DNA of 24,114 nt, taken from the IMG/VR virus record IMGVR_UViG_3300010316_000046, positions 1 to 24,114 of that record, one strand, 5' to 3'. Positions within the stretch are counted from its first letter, which is position 1; every line of letters starts with the position of its first letter. The position numbers were made by a program, and so were the translations under genes. The DNA is from a virus. Of the stretch, positions 13,292-20,701 are shown in pieces. The notes under the pieces are model-generated. The model was given only the letters and a program-made list of their open reading frames with translations, was not told where the DNA came from and did not search any database.

Positions 13292-14151
13292 TTTTATTAG
13301 ATTATTCACAAGTTGCGACATCGACATTTTTTGCTTTATTAAATAATTCACGTGATAAGGTTGAACCAGATGTAGATTTCATAAGACATTTGATTCTAAA
13401 ATCTATTGGTTCGGTAAATGTCAAATTTAGAAAAAAATATGGTAAGATGGTAGTTTGTGTTGATGGTGGAAATTCATGGCGCAAGCAAATATTCCCATAT
13501 TATAAGGCTGCTAGGAAAAAGGCTCGCAGTAAGATCGATATTGATTGGACACTTTTCTACGCATCCATGGAAACAGTCAAGAATGAATTAGATGAATATT
13601 TTCCTTATAATGTAATCCATTTTCAAGAAATGGAAGCTGATGATATCATTGGTACACTTTCATTAAGATTGGATGAAGAACCTAATATTGTAATTTCGTC
13701 TGATAAGGACTTTATTCAATTACAAGCCATGACTAAAAATACCGATCAATATGATAATATTAACAAAAGGTTCCTTAAAGTGGATGATCCTAAGCGTTAT
13801 CTATATGATCATGTTATGTCAGGTGATCGTGGTGATGGTGTACCAAATGTACTATCAGATGATGATACCTTTGTTGTTGAAGGTAAAAGACAAAAGAGTT
13901 TAGGGCCAAAAAAATTAGAACAGTGGTTTGGTACTCCTCTGAAAGAATTATTTCCTGATCAAGAATCTATCCAGAGATATAATAGAAACAAACGTCTTAT
14001 TGATTTAAGACAAATCCCAAAACAGTTACAAATTCAAATTTTAGAAAAACATGAAGAAGGAAAAAGTAAAACTCCACCTGATTCATTATTTAACTATTTC
14101 TCAAAATTTGGCCTAGTACAATTATTAGAAAGCGTAGGAGATTTTAAGTGA
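13288..14151 (+). CDS. rnh: T4-type RNase H (5'-3' flap exonuclease, FEN-1 family)
   Basis: Removes RNA primers and short flaps from the lagging strand. The acidic active-site residues are readable: D5 (LLDYSQ), D59 (VCVDGGNSWRK), E116/D118/D119 (EMEADDIIG), D139/D141 (SSDKDF) and D180/D183 (GDRGDGVPN). The 287-residue length is close to T4 RNase H (305 aa). The start is TTG at 13288 behind AGAGG, overlapping the previous stop; MILLDYSQ fits the family N-terminus. Its stop overlaps the GTG of the next gene (GTGA). Confidence 0.93.
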   Translation: MILLDYSQVATSTFFALLNNSRDKVEPDVDFIRHLILKSIGSVNVKFRKKYGKMVVCVDGGNSWRKQIFPYYKAARKKARSKIDIDWTLFYASMETVKNELDEYFPYNVIHFQEMEADDIIGTLSLRLDEEPNIVISSDKDFIQLQAMTKNTDQYDNINKRFLKVDDPKRYLYDHVMSGDRGDGVPNVLSDDDTFVVEGKRQKSLGPKKLEQWFGTPLKELFPDQESIQRYNRNKRLIDLRQIPKQLQIQILEKHEEGKSKTPPDSLFNYFSKFGLVQLLESVGDFK

Positions 14152-14654
14152 GTATTATTCAAGTTAAAAGAAAAACAATGATGCATGTGTTGAATGAAGT
14201 AAATGATGTTGAAGATAAACAGGATCGAATTTACGTTTTGAGAAATATCTGTCAGTCAATTCAGACATATGCTAAACTAATTCAGTATACATATCATCCA
14301 GATATTCAATTTGATTTACCATCTGGTGATATTCCTGATAGCCTATGGCGAAGGTCTGATCATGATGAATATGGTATTTTATATAGACTTATTAACCGTG
14401 GTGAAATTAAGGCTCTATTACCATCTAAAAACCCAGAAGAGGAAGAAACCAAATATCGTAAACAAAGAAAAGAGTTGATTTTTATTTCGTTTCTTGAAAA
14501 GGTTGCAAGGTCAGATGCAGACCTTATTATTGGCTTGAAAGCTAAGAAACTCCCACAAAGAAGGTTAACTGAAAAATTCTGTTTAGACGCATTACCAGAA
14601 TTATTTCCAACATCAGTTGAATCCAATTTTACAGCGGAAAAGGTAGATGGCTAA
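14148..14654 (+). CDS. DUF6433-like T4-phage protein (168 aa)
   Basis: The GTG at 14148 lies behind AGGAG and overlaps the rnh stop. The protein has the layout I recall for DUF6433 proteins of T4-like phages: an N-terminal helix with DKQDRIYVLRN, a short DLPSGDIPDS segment, LYRLINRGEIKAL, then KQRKELIFISFLEKVARSD and ADLIIGLKAKKLP leading to a final LDALPELFP. The function of the family is unknown; its constant place beside rnh hints at replication or recombination. Confidence 0.8.
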   Translation: MSIIQVKRKTMMHVLNEVNDVEDKQDRIYVLRNICQSIQTYAKLIQYTYHPDIQFDLPSGDIPDSLWRRSDHDEYGILYRLINRGEIKALLPSKNPEEEETKYRKQRKELIFISFLEKVARSDADLIIGLKAKKLPQRRLTEKFCLDALPELFPTSVESNFTAEKVDG

Positions 14655-14796
14655 AAAATTTAAGAAATATGATGATGATGAAATGAATGAGCGTCGATAC
14701 AAAAAAATTAAAGAATTGACACGTAGAGTTAAAAGTAAAGAACGCAGAAAGCAAAAGGCGGAACCAATTAATGCCAACCTACACTTTTCGAAATAA
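14647..14796 (+). CDS. Small highly basic protein (49 aa)
   Basis: ATG at 14647 overlaps the end of the previous gene by eight bases and lies behind AAAAGG. It encodes MAKKFKKYDDDEMNERRYKK and continues with many Lys/Arg residues (ELTRRVKSKERRKQKAE) to a TAA at 14794-14796. It overlaps the next gene by 26 bases in another frame. The charge suggests nucleic-acid binding. It is short and unrecognised; support is from translation signals and the coupled arrangement. Confidence 0.6.
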   Translation: MAKKFKKYDDDEMNERRYKKIKELTRRVKSKERRKQKAEPINANLHFSK

Positions 14797-14995
14797 GGTC
14801 ACTGGAGTCACCAGTAATCATATATTAACACTTAAACAAAGGGAGGAATATCTAGAGCAAAATCCAAATGAACAGCAAATGATATTAAATTCAACATTAG
14901 TATCGGGTGTTGGTGGTTTAAAACCATCTGATGGGTTTAAGGACGTACTCAACACCATCAAAAAGAATAATCCCCGATCAACAATAAACACGTGA
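14771..14995 (+). CDS. Conserved T4-like phage protein, M-P-T-Y-x-F type (74 aa)
   Basis: The beginning MPTYTFRNKVTG, the middle LKQREEYLEQNPNE and the ending SGVGGLKPSDGFKDVLNTIK match by pattern a small T4-like phage protein usually found near phoH or rnh. The N-terminus looks like an FmdB-type strand, but the cysteines of a zinc ribbon are absent. Function unknown. A weak AAGGCGG precedes the start. Its TGA overlaps a GTG that opens the phoH frame, but the likely phoH start is further on. Confidence 0.78.
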   Translation: MPTYTFRNKVTGVTSNHILTLKQREEYLEQNPNEQQMILNSTLVSGVGGLKPSDGFKDVLNTIKKNNPRSTINT

Positions 14996-15027
14996 TTCTA
15001 ATTTTGTTATGTACAATAGGAGTCTAT

Positions 15028-15777
15028 ATGTTAAATAGAATTGATGAACCAACAAGAAAAAGAAGTAAGAGAAATAAGAAAAATAGTTCGTCATTAGATA
15101 TACAATATGTGGAAGGTAAAACTGCAAATCAAACTAAATTTATGGAAGCATTTGAAAATAATGATTTAGTTATTGGAGTTGGATATCCGGGAACAGGTAA
15201 AACATATTTAGCATTATATATGGCTTTAACTGAACTTGAAATTAACAAAGAATTTGAAAAAATTTATATTGTTAGGTCTTCAGTATCATCTAGAAATTTG
15301 GGATTCATGCCCGGAAATGCTAATGATAAAATGAAGGAATATGAAAAACCATATATGTCGAATGTCAATGATTTATATGGTCGTGGTGATGCTTATAATA
15401 TTCTTAAACAAAAAGGTATTATTGAGTTTTCACCTACATCATATTTGCGTGGTCAAACATTCAATAACTGTATCGTAATTTTGGATGAATTTCAAAATTT
15501 ATCATTTCAAGAGCTTACTACTGTTATTACAAGGTTTGGTGAGAATTGTAAAATGGTTGTTATTGGTGATACGGGTCAAGATGATTTAACCAGTGAACGA
15601 TATAAGGAATTTTCCGGTGCTAGAGATTTGATGAAAATTACCAATAAAATGAAAAATGTTGAAACGGTTTATATGGGTGTTAATGACATTGTTAGGTCTG
15701 GATTTGTTCGAGATTTCATAATTGCTCAATATGGAATACCAGAGGAATTTGATATAAAACAATATCAACTAATCTAG
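15028..15777 (+). CDS. phoH: PhoH-family ATPase
   Basis: The 249-residue protein has Walker A G52-YPGTGKT59, IVRSSVSSRNLGFMPGN with the family-typical L-G-F-M-P-G, Walker B VILDEFQN with D153/E154, and VVIGDTGQDD as sensor. PhoH proteins are RNA-linked ATPases common in T4-like phages; their precise role in infection is not settled. I chose the ATG at 15028, behind AGGAG; the GTG at 14992 would add a hydrophobic stretch and lacks a ribosome site. The N-terminal 30 residues are basic. A strong terminator follows directly. Confidence 0.93.
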   Translation: MLNRIDEPTRKRSKRNKKNSSSLDIQYVEGKTANQTKFMEAFENNDLVIGVGYPGTGKTYLALYMALTELEINKEFEKIYIVRSSVSSRNLGFMPGNANDKMKEYEKPYMSNVNDLYGRGDAYNILKQKGIIEFSPTSYLRGQTFNNCIVILDEFQNLSFQELTTVITRFGENCKMVVIGDTGQDDLTSERYKEFSGARDLMKITNKMKNVETVYMGVNDIVRSGFVRDFIIAQYGIPEEFDIKQYQLI

Positions 15778-15804
15778 AAAAAGGAGCCGAAAGGCTCCTT
15801 TTTT
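15778..15804 (+). terminator. Rho-independent terminator after phoH
   Basis: GGAGCC (15783-15788), GAAA tetraloop, GGCTCC (15793-15798), then six T; five A precede the stem and could extend the pairing. It is a textbook intrinsic terminator, one base behind the phoH stop codon. Confidence 0.95.
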
Positions 15805-15805
15805 G

Positions 15806-15834
15806 TTTACATATATTATGATTTGATATATATT
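15806..15834 (+). promoter_or_regulatory. Sigma70-type promoter, TTTACA-17-TATATT
   Basis: GTTTACA (-35 at 15806-15811) and TATATT (-10 at 15829-15834), spacer 17 nt, beginning two bases after the phoH terminator. It would drive the 15855-17395 group. Confidence 0.75.
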
Positions 15835-15854
15835 AAAACTAATAGGAGAGAATT

Positions 15855-16151
15855 ATGAAAGATATTGATTGGATTATAAATGATCTTAAAGAGGCTGCTA
15901 GTAAAGCTACTAGTGGTGTGTGGGATGTATCTGGTGTAAGAGCAAAAAGATTGGATGTAGAATCCATCACTATTAATACAGATGATGATGCATTTATATT
16001 TTTTCCAATTGGTGAACGTGGTGAGTATCATAGTGAAGCATTTAATGATGCAAATTATGTTGCTAAATGCTCTCCATCTGATATTCTGGCTTTGATTGAT
16101 GAGATAGAATCACTTAGAGCACAACTTAAAAGATTAGTAGAAACGTGGTGA
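15855..16151 (+). CDS. Ead/Ea22-like phage protein (98 aa)
   Basis: ATG at 15855 behind AGGAGAG. The layout of an N-terminal LKEAASKATSGVWDVSGV segment, a middle variable region, and a terminal NDANYVAKCSPSDILALIDE followed by a coiled helix (IESLRAQLKRL) is the pattern of Ead/Ea22-like proteins of phages, which have no firmly known function. It is first in a transcription unit with the RNA ligase at 16164. Confidence 0.68.
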   Translation: MKDIDWIINDLKEAASKATSGVWDVSGVRAKRLDVESITINTDDDAFIFFPIGERGEYHSEAFNDANYVAKCSPSDILALIDEIESLRAQLKRLVETW

Positions 16152-16163
16152 AGGGAGAATAAA

Positions 16164-17198
16164 ATGACTGAGATGATTAAATTTGGTTCTATTGGACAAT
16201 TTCGAAACACAATTCGAGATGTGAAGGATTATGTTGCACGTCAAAATGAAATTAATGGTACATCTGGTACACTACCAACACTAGAATTTCGTGGGAGTGT
16301 TAAACTTCATGGTACAAACTGTTCATGGAATTACTCAGCTGATAGTGGCACTTTTACTCCACAATCGCGCAATCGTGTATTGAGTGTTGGTGATGATAAT
16401 GCAGGATTTGCAAAATACTGTGAAGATAATCGGGAATCTATTAATACCTTGTTTAATACATTAACGGGTTTTGTTGATGTAAATAATAAAATTGATAATA
16501 TTATTGTTTATGGTGAATGGGTTGGTCCGGGAATACAAAAGGGTGTTGCTATTTCCTCTATACCAACTAAATCATTTTTTGTGTTTAGTGTTAAATACAT
16601 ATTCAAAAATGGTTCTGTTGAAGAATATCCGGGTACAATTTTTGGTGTAACCAATGCTCTTAGTCTGATTCAAGTTCCAGATGCATACTCAATAACAGAT
16701 TTTCCAGAATGGAGAATTGTTATCGATTTTAATGAACCAGATGTAGTTCAAAATGAATTGATTAAAATTACAGAAGATGTTGAAGCTGAATGTCCAGTTG
16801 CACTTGTTTTTGGTGTTTCTGGTATAGGTGAAGGTGTTGTTTGGACACACTATCTTGAAGATGGTTCCACACTGAGATTTAAGGTTAAGGGTGAAAAACA
16901 TTCAATTTCTAAAGTTAAAACTCTTGCTGCAGTTGACATTGAAGAGATTAACAACATCAAAGAGTTTGTTGATTCTGTATTGACTGAATCTAGGTTAATG
17001 CAAGGTATTGAATACCTTAAGGAAATGAACCATAAGATTGATGAAACATCTACTGGTCATTATGTTAAGTGGGTGGTTTCTGATGTATTTAAAGAGGAAA
17101 TGGACACCATTAACGAAAATGGTCTTGATAGTAAAAAGGTTGGGAAGCATCTCTCTAATGGTGCAAGGAAATGGTTTTTTGAGAAAGGAATTTGTTAA
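16164..17198 (+). CDS. RNA ligase of the T4 Rnl2 family
   Basis: ATP-dependent RNA ligase/nucleotidyltransferase. Motif I is K47-L-H-G-T-N (T4 Rnl2: K-I-H-G-T-N), motif III is GEWVGPGIQKGV with E118 (T4: GEFAGPGIQKNV), motif IV GEGVVW around E223, and motif V FKVKGEKHS with K240/K242. At 344 aa it compares with 334 for T4 Rnl2, so the C-terminal domain is present. Rnl2 enzymes seal nicks in duplex RNA and can repair RNA breaks. Together with Rnl1 at 1375 this phage has two RNA ligases, as T4 does. The start follows GGGAG; the stop overlaps the next ATG by one base. Confidence 0.9.
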   Translation: MTEMIKFGSIGQFRNTIRDVKDYVARQNEINGTSGTLPTLEFRGSVKLHGTNCSWNYSADSGTFTPQSRNRVLSVGDDNAGFAKYCEDNRESINTLFNTLTGFVDVNNKIDNIIVYGEWVGPGIQKGVAISSIPTKSFFVFSVKYIFKNGSVEEYPGTIFGVTNALSLIQVPDAYSITDFPEWRIVIDFNEPDVVQNELIKITEDVEAECPVALVFGVSGIGEGVVWTHYLEDGSTLRFKVKGEKHSISKVKTLAAVDIEEINNIKEFVDSVLTESRLMQGIEYLKEMNHKIDETSTGHYVKWVVSDVFKEEMDTINENGLDSKKVGKHLSNGARKWFFEKGIC

Positions 17199-17395
17199 TG
17201 AGTAATATGGATAATGCAGCTAATATGATTAAATGCCTTACTTGGAGTGAAATGATTGAATTTGCTTCAGAATTGAATGATGCCATGGAAGAAGTTAATG
17301 ATGGTGTTGGTATTGGTGGTATTGGTTGTGTTGGTGTAGACCAAACATATAAGATATGTGAAGTGTTAAACGGATGGGCTGAAACTAGAGCATAA
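17198..17395 (+). CDS. Small protein of unknown function (65 aa)
   Basis: ATG at 17198 overlaps the stop of the ligase gene (TAATG) and lies behind AAAGGA. The product has a helical first half (ANMIKCLTWSEMIEFASELN) and a glycine-rich turn (GVGIGGIGCVGVD). No motif or family is recognised. Its coupling to the Rnl2-like gene suggests a shared transcript. Confidence 0.65.
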   Translation: MSNMDNAANMIKCLTWSEMIEFASELNDAMEEVNDGVGIGGIGCVGVDQTYKICEVLNGWAETRA

Positions 17396-17418
17396 TTTGA
17401 TATTTTCTAATTTAGTTG

Positions 17419-17447
17419 TTGACATTAATTCAAAAATACTCTATATT
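17419..17447 (+). promoter_or_regulatory. Consensus-like promoter, TTGACA-17-TATATT
   Basis: TTGACA (17419-17424), 17 bases, TATATTGAT (-10 at 17442-17447). It is one of two in the window with a perfect -35 hexamer; the other is the minus-strand promoter at 11663-11635. It lies 37 bases upstream of the winged-helix-like gene at 17484. Confidence 0.8.
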
Positions 17448-17483
17448 GATCATATAAATTAAATGAAACAAGGAAATTATATT

Positions 17484-17723
17484 ATGAATAAGTCAAAGCT
17501 TGAAAATAAGTGGTGGATTGTTGACCGTCTCAAGGTTATCAATGGTGATGATGATGCAAAGGATTTGAAGATTTCCTATTACCACAAGAAGATTTTGGTT
17601 GAACGTGGTTTTGTTGCAGTGGAAAATCTAAAAGGTGAAGGTCGCGGTCGACCAACTTCAATTTATAAGTTGTCTGGTAAAGGTCGTGGTTATTTGGCTC
17701 TTTCCACAAAATGGAAGAGGTAG
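17484..17723 (+). CDS. Small winged-helix-like DNA-binding protein (79 aa)
   Basis: ATG at 17484 behind AAGGA; an ATG at 17463 in the same frame lacks a ribosome site. The part KISYYHKKILVERGFVAVEN reads as a recognition-helix region, and GRGRPTSIYKLSGKGRGYL is the basic wing with the G-R-G-R-P-x-x-x-Y-x-L-(T/S)-x-K-G-R pattern of winged-helix regulators. It stands between a strong promoter and a hairpin terminator as its own transcription unit, as expected for an early regulator. Its targets are unknown. Confidence 0.7.
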   Translation: MNKSKLENKWWIVDRLKVINGDDDAKDLKISYYHKKILVERGFVAVENLKGEGRGRPTSIYKLSGKGRGYLALSTKWKR

Positions 17724-17730
17724 TATGATA

Positions 17731-17770
17731 AGCAGTCTGACACATCGAAAGAAACACCAGACTGTTTATT
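17731..17770 (+). terminator. Hairpin terminator after the winged-helix-like gene
   Basis: CAGTCTG (17733-17739) pairs with CAGACTG (17758-17764), extended by one G-T and one A-T pair, loop 18 nt, followed by TTTATTAATTTT. The large loop makes it weaker than the phoH terminator. Confidence 0.65.
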
Positions 17771-17797
17771 AATTTTAATGAAATAAAGGAGACTACT

Positions 17798-18499
17798 ATG
17801 AAGATTAGTGATATTAGGCGAATTTTAGCAACAAAGTATCAAAAACAAGAATTTACAATGGATGCTGATAATGGTGATCGCATTATTGAAATTGTTGGTG
17901 CTAGTTTTGTTGCAGATACAGATAGTATTTTTGGTACACCAGATGTAAATTTTATCAAAAAAGAAATTGAATGGTATCATAAACTATCAACAAATATTAA
18001 TGATATTGGTGAAAAAACAGATATACAACAAAAATGGCTTGATGCTGCCGACCAATATGGTAACATTAATTCAAATTATGGTGAGCTTATTTTTTCACCA
18101 CGATATCTAGGTCAATATTCTGAAGTATCATATGAGTTGGAATTAAATCCAGAATCCAGACGTGCTGTTATGATTTATAATCGTCCTTCTATGTGTGAAG
18201 AATATAAGGAAAATGGTAAATATGATTTCATTCCTACAAATGCAGTGGGTTATCATATTAGAGATAATAGACTCAATGCTACTGTACAAATGAGTTCAAT
18301 TGATGCAGTTACTGGATACCATAGTGATTATGCATGGCAGAAGCATGTTTTGGCAATGCTTCATAATGATTTGGATCATACAGATAGTCGTATGGATCAA
18401 ACAACAAGTTTTGAAGTTGGTGATATTACATGGCAAGCAATGTCACTTTATGTCCATGAAAAAGACTTCCACCTTTTGGATGAGTATCTAAATGTATGA
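17798..18499 (+). CDS. gp42 (dCMP hydroxymethylase)-like protein lacking the catalytic cysteine
   Basis: The 233 residues align along their length with T4 gp42 as I remember it: IEIVGASFVAD (30-40), KKEIEWY with E56 matching catalytic E60, NSNYG (91-95), ESRRAVMIYNRPSM (119-132) with the arginine pair, TNAV-x-Y-x-IRD (147-156), and SDYAWQKHVL with D177 matching the cytosine-reading D179. However, the nucleophile C148 of T4 is P146 here (DFIPTN for DFMCTN) and phosphate-binding R168 is S166 (QMSSID for NMRSND). The enzyme is therefore probably unable to hydroxymethylate in the known way. It overlaps the dCMP deaminase by eight bases; the start follows AAAGGAG. The frame is intact, so it is a divergent protein rather than a decayed gene. 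Confidence 0.85.
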   Translation: MKISDIRRILATKYQKQEFTMDADNGDRIIEIVGASFVADTDSIFGTPDVNFIKKEIEWYHKLSTNINDIGEKTDIQQKWLDAADQYGNINSNYGELIFSPRYLGQYSEVSYELELNPESRRAVMIYNRPSMCEEYKENGKYDFIPTNAVGYHIRDNRLNATVQMSSIDAVTGYHSDYAWQKHVLAMLHNDLDHTDSRMDQTTSFEVGDITWQAMSLYVHEKDFHLLDEYLNV

Positions 18500-18947
18500 T
18501 AAATGGGATTTGCGATTTCTAAAAATCGCAAAAGAAGTTTCCATGTGGTCCCTCGATCCTTCTACGAAAATCGGTTCGGTTATCGTAAAGGATCGAAGGA
18601 TTCTTTCAACTGGTTATAATGGTTTTCCACGAAATATTGAAGACACTCTTGAAAGACTTTCTGATAGAGAGTCAAAATATAAATATATGGTTCATGGCGA
18701 ATTGAATGCAATTTTAAATGCATCATATCATGGTATATCTTTATGTGGAGCTACCGCATACGTTTATGGTTTGCCGCCATGTGTGGAATGTTCAAAAGCA
18801 ATAATTCAATCTGGAATAAGTGTAGTTGTATCTCAATATGCACATCCATTACCTGAAAGATGGAATAATTCTTATTTACTGAGTAAAGAGATATTTGAAG
18901 AATCAAATATTGAATATAAAGAATTTGAAATAAACACTTTACTCTAG
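18492..18947 (+). CDS. dCMP deaminase
   Basis: Converts dCMP to dUMP, the substrate of ThyX. The zinc site is H68-G-E70 (usually H-A-E) with PPCVEC giving C97 and C100; E70 is the proton-shuttle glutamate. The upstream block DPSTKIGSVIVKDRRILSTGYNGFPR is typical of the family. At 151 aa it is shorter than T4 Cd (193 aa). The start at 18492 lies within the end of the gp42-like gene, so the two are coupled. The Ala-to-Gly change in the H-A-E motif is mild and compatible with activity. Confidence 0.92.
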   Translation: MYDKWDLRFLKIAKEVSMWSLDPSTKIGSVIVKDRRILSTGYNGFPRNIEDTLERLSDRESKYKYMVHGELNAILNASYHGISLCGATAYVYGLPPCVECSKAIIQSGISVVVSQYAHPLPERWNNSYLLSKEIFEESNIEYKEFEINTLL

Positions 18948-18966
18948 ATTAGATTCAGGTTATATT
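18938..18966 (+). promoter_or_regulatory. Promoter of tRNA-Ser and the polymerase locus, TTTACT-17-TATATT
   Basis: TTTACT (18938-18943) overlaps the last codons of the dCMP deaminase gene; TATATTGAT (-10 at 18961-18966) follows after 17 bases. Initiation near 18973 precedes the tRNA (18992) and gp43A. Confidence 0.7.
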
Positions 18967-18991
18967 GATATTTCATACATAAATATAATAT

Positions 18992-19080
18992 GGAGAGGTG
19001 GCTGAGTGGTAAGGCACCTCATTGCTAATGAGGCAGGGTGTGAAAGCATCTCATGGGTTCGAATCCCATTCTCTCCTCCA
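18992..19080 (+). tRNA. tRNA-Ser (anticodon GCU)
   Basis: Acceptor GGAGAGG / TCTCTCC, class II long variable arm (GGGTGTGAAAGCATCTC region), anticodon stem CCTCA/TGAGG with loop TTGCTAA and anticodon GCT (19024-19026), T arm ATGGG-TTCGAAT-CCCAT, encoded CCA at 19078-19080. It reads AGC/AGU serine codons, AGT being frequent here. It sits 16 bases before the gp43A start. Confidence 0.95.
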
Positions 19081-19096
19081 ATATTAAGGATATTTC

Positions 19097-20641
19097 TTGA
19101 GCGATAATTTTTACACATTTTTCAAAAAACATAAAAACAAGATACTATTATCAGGTTATGAAAATGGTGTTAAATTCAACAAACAGGTGCATAATAAACC
19201 ATATCTTTTTGTTGATTCTGATAAAGATAATAAAAAATATGTAAACATGGCTGGAAAACCAGTGCGTAGAATTGATTTTGAATCAACCTATGAGGCTCGC
19301 ACATTCTCTAGGGAATATCAGGATATAGAAAATTTTGAAGTGTATGGTTCCACGTATTTTGAATATGTGTGGATAAATGATAATTATTCTAACCTAAAAT
19401 CAGACAATTCTAAGATTAAGATTGGTAATTATGATATTGAAACTGATTCTGAAGGTGGGTATGGTAATATCGAAACAGCAGATAAAGCAGTTATATCAAT
19501 ATCAATAGGGTTGGTTGGTCATAAAGATATTTATTGTCTTGGTTTAAAAGATTATGATCCATCGAAATCCGAAAGATTAAAAAAAGAGATTCCAAACAAA
19601 AATGTAATCTATACTAAATGTAATAGTGAAGAAGCTTTATTGCGTAAATTCATTAGTATATGGGTTGCGCTGGAGATGGATTGTATTACTGGTTGGAATG
19701 TGAATGGTTATGATAATCTGTATGTTATCAGGCGTATAAGGCGCATATTGGGTGATGAAAAGGCTAAGAAATTATCCCCATTTGGTCTTATTAATGAATC
19801 ATTTTATGAAGCATGGGGTAAAACTCAATCTAGGTTTGATATTGTTGGAATACCGACACTTGATTATATTGAATGTTATAAAAAATTCTCATTTAAAAAT
19901 CATGAGTCGTATAAACTAGACTACATTGCTCATGATGTTCTGGATAAGAAGAAATTGGATTATTCTCAATATAGAACATTGGCCCGTCTATACAAAGAAA
20001 ATTCTGATCTGTTTTATGACTACAACATCATTGATATTGTGAGAGTTGAAGATTTAGAACATAAATTGAAATTTATTGATTTGATTTTTCAGTTAGCTCA
20101 TTTCACCAGAACAAATGTATTGGATGCATTTTCGACAGTTAAACCATGTGATGTTATTATTCATAATACATTGATGAGAGATAATATAGTAATACCACAT
20201 CAACAAGAAACAGGAGAAGTAGCAGAAGGAGCTAAGAATATTGTTGGTGGGTATGTAAAAAAAGTTATCACTGGACACCATAAATATGTTATGTCTTTTG
20301 ATTTTGCATCTCTATACCCACATTTGATAATGCTTTATAACATTTCGGCTGAAACATTTATGGGTAAACTATCACAATATGATAGTGTAAATACACCTGA
20401 TTTAGTTATTAAGGGTGAATTTGATCAATTTTATGATAAATTAATCAAAGATAATATGACAATGACACCAAAAGGAACTGTTTTCTCTAGAGATAAACCC
20501 GGTGTATTCGGTGTAGTTATGAAAGAATTGTTCTCTAAAAGAACTGAATATAAAAATGAAATGATGAAATATAAGAAAAAGAAAGAGAAAATATTAATAG
20601 AAATAGAAAAAAGAGGATTAAAACATCATCTTCTATCATAA
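19097..20641 (+). CDS. 43A: DNA polymerase gp43, fragment A: exonuclease, first half of the palm, start of the fingers
   Basis: Family B replicative polymerase. Exonuclease motifs: I D113-I-E115, II N201...Y205-D206 (NVNGYDN), III Y309...D313 (YNIID). Polymerase motif A is D402-F-A-S-L-Y-P. The fragment ends after LFSKRTEYKNEMM, the first finger helix, with a basic tail (KYKKKKEK to HHLLS) and TAA. It lacks motifs B and C, which are in fragments B and C, so on its own it could proofread but not polymerise. The start is TTG at 19097 behind AAGGA. The 514 residues match the first part of T4 gp43 (898 aa); nothing essential seems lost at the break. It must assemble non-covalently with the other part, since no intein sequence is seen at this break. 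Confidence 0.92.
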   Translation: MSDNFYTFFKKHKNKILLSGYENGVKFNKQVHNKPYLFVDSDKDNKKYVNMAGKPVRRIDFESTYEARTFSREYQDIENFEVYGSTYFEYVWINDNYSNLKSDNSKIKIGNYDIETDSEGGYGNIETADKAVISISIGLVGHKDIYCLGLKDYDPSKSERLKKEIPNKNVIYTKCNSEEALLRKFISIWVALEMDCITGWNVNGYDNLYVIRRIRRILGDEKAKKLSPFGLINESFYEAWGKTQSRFDIVGIPTLDYIECYKKFSFKNHESYKLDYIAHDVLDKKKLDYSQYRTLARLYKENSDLFYDYNIIDIVRVEDLEHKLKFIDLIFQLAHFTRTNVLDAFSTVKPCDVIIHNTLMRDNIVIPHQQETGEVAEGAKNIVGGYVKKVITGHHKYVMSFDFASLYPHLIMLYNISAETFMGKLSQYDSVNTPDLVIKGEFDQFYDKLIKDNMTMTPKGTVFSRDKPGVFGVVMKELFSKRTEYKNEMMKYKKKKEKILIEIEKRGLKHHLLS

Positions 20642-20701
20642 AAAAGATGGAGGATATTCCACATAATATTTTAGAAACACATAATATATGGAAGGATTAT
20701 A

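Noticed and set aside
17907-17945. ADTDSIFG in the gp42-like protein as a polymerase motif C
   Set aside because: The segment aligns with ASFVADEPFIFG of T4 gp42; the DTDS string is a coincidence and no polymerase context surrounds it.
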